14,655 bases of DNA from an uncultured Eubacteriales bacterium. Its GTDB lineage: Bacteria; Bacillota; Clostridia; Oscillospirales; Acutalibacteraceae. Positions within the stretch are counted from its first letter, which is position 1, and the number at the start of each line of letters is the position of its first letter. The stretch covers positions 1 to 14,655 of the forward strand of contig CAKVDR010000011.1 in assembly GCA_934726435.1 (NCBI GenBank). The letters run 5' to 3'. The notes under the pieces were generated by a model. It did no database searches and was not told where the DNA came from. It saw nothing but the letters and a program-made list of their open reading frames with translations. Shown here piece after piece: positions 7,450-12,858 of this stretch. Both the position numbers and the translations under genes were made by a program.

Positions 7450-9318
7450 TTGAAAGATACATTTAAAAATTCACTGCAATTGCTAAGCCAGATTAAATCT
7501 CCCGAAGATTTGAAAAAAATAGATAATTTAGAGCTTCTTTGTGAAGAAATTCGCCAAAAATTAATCCAGGTTGTTTCTGAAAATGGCGGGCACCTTTCTT
7601 CGAATCTCGGAGTTGTTGAGCTTACAGTTGCAATTCATAAAATTTTTGACCTCCCTGAAGATAAAATCATTTGGGACGTAGGGCATCAGTGCTATGTTCA
7701 CAAAATGCTCACGGGAAGGTTAGATAAAATAGACACCATAAGAAAAGAAGGCGGGCTTTCTGGCTTCACGAATAGAGGCGAAAGTGAGTATGATATTTTC
7801 ACTTCGGGTCACAGCAGCACCTCTATTTCAGCTGCGGTTGGTTTAGCAAGAGCAAAAAAAATAAATGGTGAAAGCGGCAGTGTTGTTGCGGTTATCGGCG
7901 ATGGAGCTCTCACGGGTGGCCTTGCTTATGAAGGGCTTAATAATGCCCAGAAGCTTAAAAATTTCATTTTGATTTTGAATGACAATCACATGTCTATTTC
8001 CAAAAATGTTGGTGCGGTTGCGAGATATTTAACCGCCGCGAGAATGGGCGCGACTTACAGAAAAGCCAAAAATGCTCTTAGCGGAGTTCTTGAAAAAACG
8101 GCTTTCGGAATGAAAATTGAGAAGTTTTTGAAGCATTCTAAATCCGCGGTTAAAAACATTGTTTACAAGAGCAGCATTTTCGAAAAAATGGGTTTTGAAT
8201 ATTACGGCCCTGTTGATGGGCACAATCTAAAAGAACTTCAAAAAGCGCTTAAAATCGCAAAAAATATTAATAAACCTGTTATTATTCATGTTGTAACGAG
8301 CAAAGGTAAGGGCTACAGTTTTGCGCAAAAAGACCCCAAAAATTTCCATGGTGTTTCACCGTTTAATATTCTTACGGGTGATCTTAAAAAGAAAAAATCC
8401 GTTAATTTTTCAGAAGTTTTCGGCAATAAAATTTGCGAGCTCGCGAAAGATAACCCAAAAATTTGCGCTGTAACTGCCGCTATGACTGGCGGAACGGGAC
8501 TTACTAAATTCAAAGAAAAGTTTAAATCAAAATTTTTCGATGTTGGAATTGCTGAGGCTCACGCCGTGACTTTTTCGGCTGGACTTTGTGCAGGAGGCTT
8601 AACGCCTGTGTTTGCGGTTTATTCGAGTTTCCTCCAAAGGGCATATGACGAGATTATTCATGATGCTTCGATGCAAAATTTGAAAGTAATTTTAGCGGTT
8701 GATAGGGCAGGGTTCGTTGGCGAAGATGGCGAGGCTCACCAGGGGCTTTTCGATGTTCCTTTTTTGAATACTGTTCCGAATTCTAGAATTTTCGCGCCTT
8801 CATTTTTCAGTGAGCTTGAAGAAATGCTGGGTGAAATTGTTTCTTGCGAGTCAAATCATGTTGAAGTTTTAAGGTATCCGCGCGGCGGGGAATTATTTAA
8901 ACCTGAAAATTACGAATACAATCATTTGCCGTTTGAATTTTTCGGGGATTTAAATTCCAAAGTTTTGATTGTAACTTATGGTAGACTTTTTTCAAATGCA
9001 TTCAAAGCTATGAAAAATCTCGAAAAGCAAGGCAAAAAAGTGTGCATTTTAAAATTAAATGTTATTAAGCCGATTGATGAAAAAGCAGTTTTGAAGTGTC
9101 TTGATTTTGAAAACATTTTGGTTTTTGAGGAATCTTGCAAGTCAGGAGCGGTGGGCGAGAAGCTCGGAAGCCTCATTGCGGGTAAGTTTAAAGGCAATTT
9201 TGAAATTAATGCCGTGCCTGACACTTTCGTTGCGCATGCGAGTGTTGATTCTCAAATGAAAAAATACGGTCTTGACCAAGAAAGCATAGAAAATAAAATT
9301 TTAAAGCTTTTTAATTAA
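7450..9318 (+). CDS. dxs: 1-deoxy-D-xylulose-5-phosphate synthase
   Basis: TPP-dependent enzyme joining pyruvate and glyceraldehyde-3-phosphate, the first step of the MEP isoprenoid pathway. 622 residues, full length. Seen: GGHLSSNLGVVELT (47-60), DVGHQCYVHKMLTGR (76-90), the TPP/Mg motif GDGALTGG (150-157) with NDNHMSIS (177-184), YGPVDGHN, the second-domain DVGIAEAHAV, and DRAGFVGEDGEAHQG. A transketolase C-terminal domain follows. The start is uncertain: TTG 7450 gives a reasonable N-terminus but has only a weak, purine-rich upstream region (AAGAAAGAAG). TTG 7480 is a second option and would begin near the usual family start. It is 27 bases downstream of ispA and most likely co-transcribed from the cdaA promoter. 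Confidence 0.96.
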   Translation: MKDTFKNSLQLLSQIKSPEDLKKIDNLELLCEEIRQKLIQVVSENGGHLSSNLGVVELTVAIHKIFDLPEDKIIWDVGHQCYVHKMLTGRLDKIDTIRKEGGLSGFTNRGESEYDIFTSGHSSTSISAAVGLARAKKINGESGSVVAVIGDGALTGGLAYEGLNNAQKLKNFILILNDNHMSISKNVGAVARYLTAARMGATYRKAKNALSGVLEKTAFGMKIEKFLKHSKSAVKNIVYKSSIFEKMGFEYYGPVDGHNLKELQKALKIAKNINKPVIIHVVTSKGKGYSFAQKDPKNFHGVSPFNILTGDLKKKKSVNFSEVFGNKICELAKDNPKICAVTAAMTGGTGLTKFKEKFKSKFFDVGIAEAHAVTFSAGLCAGGLTPVFAVYSSFLQRAYDEIIHDASMQNLKVILAVDRAGFVGEDGEAHQGLFDVPFLNTVPNSRIFAPSFFSELEEMLGEIVSCESNHVEVLRYPRGGELFKPENYEYNHLPFEFFGDLNSKVLIVTYGRLFSNAFKAMKNLEKQGKKVCILKLNVIKPIDEKAVLKCLDFENILVFEESCKSGAVGEKLGSLIAGKFKGNFEINAVPDTFVAHASVDSQMKKYGLDQESIENKILKLFN

Positions 9319-9359
9319 CTGGCATTTTTGTGCATATATTTGATTGAGGTGTATCTCGA

Positions 9360-10019
9360 TTGAATATAAACAGTATTATAAAAATGCTTGAATATTCGGG
9401 CATTTCTTACAACGACAGCGAGTTTATTGAAAACGGCGAAATCATTCGTAGCATTACTGACCCTGAGACTGATGTTTCTTATCATATTCGTGTGAAGGGC
9501 GACACTTTGACTATTGCATTTCGTGGCTCTGATTCAAAAAAGGATTGGAGCTTTAATCTTGATTTTTTCAAAAAAGTGATTCCTTACGGCAACAGGGACT
9601 CTGAAATCAGGGTTCATTCGGGGTTTATAAGCGCTTATAAATCTAAAAATGTTAGGGGAATTATCAGAAGTTTTGTAAATGACAGAATCAAGAAAATCAG
9701 GCTTACAGGCCATTCGTACGGAGCAGCGCTTGCGATTCTTTGCGCGGTTGATCTTCAATACACTTTCAGCGACAGGGATTATGAAGTGGTGGTTTTTGGC
9801 TGCCCGAGAGTTGGAAATAGCGCTTTTAGAAATTCTTACAACAAGAGGATTTTCAAAACACTTCGCGTAGAAAATGCAGGAGATATCATAACCAAAGTGC
9901 CATTTGCGTTTATGGGTTTTCGCCATGTTGGAGCCAGGCTTTTGCTTGACGGGAGCGGTTTTTCGGGCGTTAATCCTCATTATTTGCAGGAGTATTATTC
10001 GAACATATGGGCTGTTTAG
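9360..10019 (+). CDS. Class-3 (triacylglycerol-type) lipase, intracellular
   Basis: Alpha/beta-hydrolase of the lipase class-3 family, 219 residues. The nucleophile elbow is LTGHSYGAA with Ser 119. The acid is Asp 175 in ENAGDIITKVP, a hallmark of the family. The likely catalytic His is 207 (NPHYLQEY), with the supporting FRHVG at 187-191. The strand VVVFGCPRVGN and TIAFRGSDSKKDW (51-63) also match. No signal peptide or lipoprotein box is present, so it should act in the cytoplasm; the substrate is unknown. The start is TTG 9360, with GAGGTG (9346-9351) 8 bases upstream. It follows dxs by 41 bases with no terminator between, so it may be the tail of that operon. Its 3' end overlaps a small membrane-protein frame. 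Confidence 0.85.
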   Translation: MNINSIIKMLEYSGISYNDSEFIENGEIIRSITDPETDVSYHIRVKGDTLTIAFRGSDSKKDWSFNLDFFKKVIPYGNRDSEIRVHSGFISAYKSKNVRGIIRSFVNDRIKKIRLTGHSYGAALAILCAVDLQYTFSDRDYEVVVFGCPRVGNSAFRNSYNKRIFKTLRVENAGDIITKVPFAFMGFRHVGARLLLDGSGFSGVNPHYLQEYYSNIWAV

Positions 10020-10201
10020 TTTTACTTTTCAGAATTTTCTTTCTGCTTATGGTCGTTGGGGTTATTATTTCGTTTATTTTCATGATTCTCGGTGCTGTGA
10101 AAATCTTTTTCTGTTGTGTTTGCCCGGCTGTTTTCAGCGGGTGGGTTATTTTTATTCTTGTTCTATTGTTGGCCTGTCTAATTTTTGGCCTTACAAGGTG
10201 A
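10007..10201 (+). CDS. Small two-helix membrane protein overlapping the lipase 3' end
   Basis: I do not recognise a family. The 64-residue product is almost entirely hydrophobic. One membrane segment spans about 4-30; then comes a short cysteine cluster FFCCVCP (34-40) and a second segment at about 44-62 ending in TR. The ATG overlaps the lipase stop region by 13 bases in another frame, the usual geometry of translational coupling. AGGAG (9988-9992) is 14 bases upstream, which is longer than ideal. Support is the sustained hydrophobic composition and the coupling geometry. Against it, AT-rich intergenic DNA can produce hydrophobic frames by chance. Confidence 0.5.
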   Translation: MGCLVLLFRIFFLLMVVGVIISFIFMILGAVKIFFCCVCPAVFSGWVIFILVLLLACLIFGLTR

Positions 10202-10266
10202 ATAAGATATAAAATTTTTCGGTTTTTGCCCTTTAAAATTAGCTCGCAAAAGTTTGATTTTTAAAG

Positions 10267-10272
10267 TATAAT
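10267..10272 (+). promoter_or_regulatory. Possible -10 box for the PnuC-like/queH unit
   Basis: A perfect TATAAT lies 49 bases before the start of the PnuC-like gene. The expected -35 position (10244-10249, TCGCAA) is a poor match, so this is either a weak or activator-dependent promoter or chance. Confidence 0.35.
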
Positions 10273-10321
10273 TAAGCGTGGAAATTGTTAAAAAATGAAG
10301 TTAAAAAAGGAGGAGTTTTAA

Positions 10322-10582
10322 ATGAATTTTGGATGGGATATATGGCAAATTTTAAACTGTTTGATGTCAATAGTTGCATTTTTTGGAACAGTAATTAACG
10401 CAGAAAGAAATAAACTTGGGTTTGTTTTCTGGCTTATTTCAAACGCTTACTTCTCGGTCAGGTTCTTTTACATCGGGGAATATTCACAGGGCGTTTTGTT
10501 CGCTTTCTATTTCCTTTGGGCAATAAGAGGAATTTACGTTTGGACTAAAAAAGAAAACAAAGACGAAAAAGCTAAATCTTAG
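10322..10582 (+). CDS. Half-size PnuC/SemiSWEET-like small membrane protein
   Basis: 86 residues with three predicted membrane helices (about 7-25, 31-50 and 55-75) and a charged tail (KKENKDEKAKS). It resembles half of a PnuC-type vitamin-precursor transporter: a WQILNCLMSIVAFFGTVIN helix, the KLGFVFWLISNAYFSVRFF segment (32-50), and the closing AIRGIYVWTKK. Full PnuC proteins have about seven helices; a three-helix unit would need to dimerise, as SemiSWEETs do. Start ATG 10322 has AAGGAGGAG (10307-10315) 6 bases upstream. The stop is 11 bases before queH, so the two are probably co-transcribed. A role in transport of a nucleoside, base or vitamin precursor is inference only. Confidence 0.65.
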   Translation: MNFGWDIWQILNCLMSIVAFFGTVINAERNKLGFVFWLISNAYFSVRFFYIGEYSQGVLFAFYFLWAIRGIYVWTKKENKDEKAKS

Positions 10583-10593
10583 GGTGTTTTGAC

Positions 10594-11127
10594 ATGAAAC
10601 TTTTATTACATACTTGTTGTGCTCCTTGCTTTGTGAAATGCGGCGAAGTTTTGGAAGATGAAGGCATTAAACCAACTCTTTTTTGGTATAACCCGAATAT
10701 TCACCCATGGATGGAATATAAATCAAGGAAAGAAGCGCTCGTGGAGTTTGCAAAGTTTAAAAACCTTGAACTTATAATTGAAGAAAATTATGGTTTGAGG
10801 GGGTTTATTTCAAGCATTTACCCTGATTTTAGCAGGGAAAGATGCAAAAAATGCTATCAAATGAGGCTTGAAAAAACAGCTTCTTATGCTTCAGAAAATG
10901 GTTTCGATGCGTTTTCTACGACTTTGCTCATAAGCCCTTATCAAAACCACGAGTATATTTCTGAGCTTTGCCATGAACTTGAAAAAAAATACGGTGTGAA
11001 ATTTCTTTACAGAGATTTTCGTCCGTATTTCAGAGAAGGCCAAAAAATTGCTCGTGAGCATGGACTTTACATGCAAAAATATTGCGGGTGCATTTTTAGT
11101 GAAGAAGAGAGATATCTTAAAAAATGA
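10594..11127 (+). CDS. queH: Epoxyqueuosine reductase QueH
   Basis: Carries out the last step of queuosine synthesis, reducing epoxyqueuosine at tRNA position 34; it is the non-QueG, cobalamin-independent enzyme. 177 residues, typical length. The cysteine pattern is complete: HTCCAPC (Cys 8, 9, 12), the RCKKCY pair (Cys 84, 87), and the C-terminal KYCGCIF (Cys 164, 166), consistent with Fe-S/metal binding in this family. Also seen are FWYNPNIHP (30-38) and TTLLISPYQNHE (109-120). Start ATG 10594 has AGGGTG overlapping the stop codon of the preceding gene. No tgt, queA or preQ0 genes are in the window. No terminator separates it from the small peptide gene downstream, although that gene has its own promoter. 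Confidence 0.93.
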   Translation: MKLLLHTCCAPCFVKCGEVLEDEGIKPTLFWYNPNIHPWMEYKSRKEALVEFAKFKNLELIIEENYGLRGFISSIYPDFSRERCKKCYQMRLEKTASYASENGFDAFSTTLLISPYQNHEYISELCHELEKKYGVKFLYRDFRPYFREGQKIAREHGLYMQKYCGCIFSEEERYLKK

Positions 11128-11156
11128 TTGATTTTAATTTGAATTAATGATATGAT
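11128..11156 (+). promoter_or_regulatory. Promoter for the double-glycine peptide gene
   Basis: TTGATT (11128-11133), exactly 17 bp, then TATGAT (11151-11156) preceded by TG-A (11148-11150), making an extended -10. The -35 box starts directly after the queH stop codon. The predicted start is near 11163, which leaves a leader of about 26 bases containing AAGGAG. Confidence 0.65.
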
Positions 11157-11164
11157 TAAATCAT
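11152..11164. promoter_or_regulatory. Perfect 13-base palindrome over the -10/+1 of the peptide promoter
   Basis: ATGATT-A-AATCAT is a perfect inverted repeat covering the -10 box and the predicted start. A second one, TTAATT-TG-AATTAA (11134-11147), fills the spacer. The positions suit a repressor operator, but the DNA here is so AT-rich that chance is possible. Confidence 0.3.
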
Positions 11165-11188
11165 GTTATTGTTAAGGAGTGTTGATGT

Positions 11189-11362
11189 ATGACAAATCTT
11201 TCTGAAAATGTTTTAGCAAATGTTTCTGGAGGAGTTAGAAACTTTAAGGATCTTAGCACAGACGGAAAAGTTGTAACATGCAGTTGTGCGGCAGTTTGTG
11301 CAGCTTCGTTTTTAGCTTTTTGTGCAGTTACTTGCAAAGAAGTTATTAAGAAAATCATTTAA
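11189..11362 (+). CDS. Double-glycine leader, cysteine-rich peptide precursor (bacteriocin/RiPP-like)
   Basis: 57-residue peptide. Residues 1-15 (MTNLSENVLANVSGG) form a textbook double-glycine leader of the type cleaved by C39-peptidase ABC exporters. Cleavage after Gly 15 would release a 42-residue core. That core has five cysteines, at 31, 33, 37, 45 and 49 (CxC-x3-C-x7-C-x3-C). The second half is hydrophobic (CAAVCAASFLAFCAVTC) with a basic end, KEVIKKII. CAAVC and CAVTC look like an internal near-repeat. ATG 11189 is 9 bases after AAGGAG (11174-11179). It has its own promoter and a terminator 22 bases after the stop, so it is a single-gene unit. No modification enzyme, exporter or immunity gene is recognisable in the window. 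A membrane-active bacteriocin, sactipeptide-like or lanthipeptide precursor are all possible; none is proven. Confidence 0.75.
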   Translation: MTNLSENVLANVSGGVRNFKDLSTDGKVVTCSCAAVCAASFLAFCAVTCKEVIKKII

Positions 11363-11384
11363 GTAAAATATTTTTAAAGTTTAG

Positions 11385-11416
11385 AATCCTGCTTGATTTG
11401 GCGGGATTAATTTTTT
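11385..11416 (+). terminator. Intrinsic terminator of the peptide gene
   Basis: An 8-bp stem (AATCCTGC 11385-11392 with GCGGGATT 11401-11408, one G-U pair), an 8-base loop, then AATTTTTT. Confidence 0.8.
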
Positions 11417-11424
11417 AAATTTAA

Positions 11425-11460
11425 AGCCCCACCACAAAAATCGGTGAGGCTGTTTTTATT
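11425..11460. terminator. Hairpin terminator after the lysozyme gene, possibly bidirectional
   Basis: A 9-bp stem pairs AGCCCCACC (11425-11433) with GGTGAGGCT (11443-11451). In the minus-strand RNA the single irregular position is a G-U pair, so the stem is continuous; in the plus-strand RNA it is a C-A mismatch. The plus side has the better T-tract (GTTTTTATTTTATT). It begins 10 bases past the lysozyme stop codon. Confidence 0.65.
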
Positions 11461-12831
11461 TTATTTTTTAAAGCATGCCGGGGTGGGATACTTCCAAAAT
11501 GGCGCATAAGATTTGTAATTTCCATGAAAGAAAATTTCAAGCTCTTCGAGTCTTCTTCCGAGAAGCCCCTTGATGCATTTATTTCCAGCATGGTGGTATT
11601 GCGAAAATGCACTTATGAATTTATTCCTGTCTATAGAATTAAGGCTTTTTCCGTTGCCACTTCCGGTTGAAACATAATCTGCGCAGCAATAACCTGTAGC
11701 TCCCGAACGCGTTCTAACGTGGTACCAGTTACCGTTTTTACCCAAAATTGTGACTTTGTTGCCATGAAAAAGTGAAGAAATTTTTCTATGGTTAGTTCCC
11801 GGGCCGGATCTTAAAAAAATCCCCGTTTTTTCAGTTACAGTTCCTTCGTTTGAACTATTTCTCGCGTTTGAAATGATATCTCTAAGATTACTTGAACTTA
11901 GCCAACGTTTTCCTAAATTATAACTAAAACTCACAAGTGCATCGAATTGATGCTGGTTAAAAGCTATTCTATTATTCACAAGGAAATTATTAACCGCTGC
12001 AGAGAAGTTATATTTGTTTACTCTTGTGAAAAAGTCTTGGTAAGCTTCCTGCTTGTTTAGGTTATTGTAAAAAGTTTCGCCGGGGGAAATAACTCTCCCG
12101 CAACCAATTGTCAGATAGTTTGCAATGTCTACATAAACTTTTGAGCAAAATCCCTCTTTCCTTATTATAAATTCCATGCCGTCTCTGCTTAAATTTTTTC
12201 GTGAAAGTGAAGTTTCTAGGCTTCTGTGCGAACTTTCTGAGATGCTGAAATCAATTTCTGAATTTGGTGAATTTTTCCAATTTCCGCCGACATTACTGTA
12301 TGCTGTCAAAGTGTATGTACCGTTTCGGGTTGTTCCTATATTTTCTTGCCATATGTAATTTTCGCCGGAAACCGATTTATTACGACAGCAAACTTCTTTG
12401 TAGTAATTTGGTCCTTTTATTATGAATTTAACACTTCGGGCATTTTTTGGAGTCATGGCATAAACGATGAGATTTTCATTTTCTTTTGGAATATTCGTGT
12501 AAACGCTTCTTATCGCTTCCGGTTCAGTTACTGTAACTTTGCAGCAATTTCGCGTGGAATTATGGTAAGCCGAAATTTCAGCCACTCCTCTTGATTTTGC
12601 ATGAACAACGCCATGACTATCAACCGTTGCTATGCTGGGATTGCTGGAAGTCCATTTGATGCTAGGGATTACTCTTTTAAAAGGCGAAATAAGCATGCTT
12701 TTTTGAAGTGGTAGATTATAATGCCCTGAGTTGAAAAATCCTGCATTTACTGAAGAAGTCGTTAGATATATCAGAACTACGGCGGATAAAATCTTTTTGA
12801 ATCTTAGATATTTGAATTTTTTAAGCGTCAT
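11461..12831 (-). CDS. Secreted modular lysozyme: BIG2 + GH24 (T4-type) with inserted SH3b domain
   Basis: 456 residues. A signal peptide covers 1-30 (basic start, hydrophobic core, probable cleavage after SSVNA). A BIG2 Ig-like domain lies at about 50-101 (WTSSNPSIATVDSHGVV, RGVAEISAY), then an unrecognised Ig-like region at about 105-198. A GH24 muramidase begins near 217: Glu 226, Asp 235 and Thr 241 keep exactly the spacing of Glu11/Asp20/Thr26 in T4 lysozyme. FNQHQFDALVSFSYNLG (291-307) is the family's central helix. An SH3b domain follows at about 330-388 (GIFLRSGPGTN, GNWYHVRTRSGATGY). The last GH24 helices resume at about 402-436 (KFISAFSQYHHAGNKCIKG, then LGRRLEELEIF). It should cut peptidoglycan glycan strands outside the cell. 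Odd: three adjacent Cys pairs, and Arg 246 where the TIGxGH motif has His. It starts 27 bases after the aminotransferase gene, likely one operon. Confidence 0.88.
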   Translation of the reverse strand: MTLKKFKYLRFKKILSAVVLIYLTTSSVNAGFFNSGHYNLPLQKSMLISPFKRVIPSIKWTSSNPSIATVDSHGVVHAKSRGVAEISAYHNSTRNCCKVTVTEPEAIRSVYTNIPKENENLIVYAMTPKNARSVKFIIKGPNYYKEVCCRNKSVSGENYIWQENIGTTRNGTYTLTAYSNVGGNWKNSPNSEIDFSISESSHRSLETSLSRKNLSRDGMEFIIRKEGFCSKVYVDIANYLTIGCGRVISPGETFYNNLNKQEAYQDFFTRVNKYNFSAAVNNFLVNNRIAFNQHQFDALVSFSYNLGKRWLSSSNLRDIISNARNSSNEGTVTEKTGIFLRSGPGTNHRKISSLFHGNKVTILGKNGNWYHVRTRSGATGYCCADYVSTGSGNGKSLNSIDRNKFISAFSQYHHAGNKCIKGLLGRRLEELEIFFHGNYKSYAPFWKYPTPACFKK

Positions 12832-12858
12832 TGTTTTTCTCGTTCCTTCCTTTATCTT

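Noticed and set aside
9534..9980. 148-codon minus-strand frame inside the lipase gene
   Set aside because: Shadow of the lipase; no domain or start signals.
9904..10212. 102-codon plus-strand frame across the lipase end and small membrane gene
   Set aside because: It lies inside the well-supported lipase frame with no ribosome site at its start; the 10007 frame is the better small-gene candidate.
11185..11205. ATG 11185, a second start just ahead of the peptide gene
   Set aside because: It reads six codons to a stop and is only 5 bases from the ribosome site; the 11189 frame is long, well spaced and has a leader motif.
11161..11358. 65-codon minus-strand frame opposite the peptide gene
   Set aside because: No ribosome site, low-complexity content, and wholly explained as the complement of the plus-strand gene.
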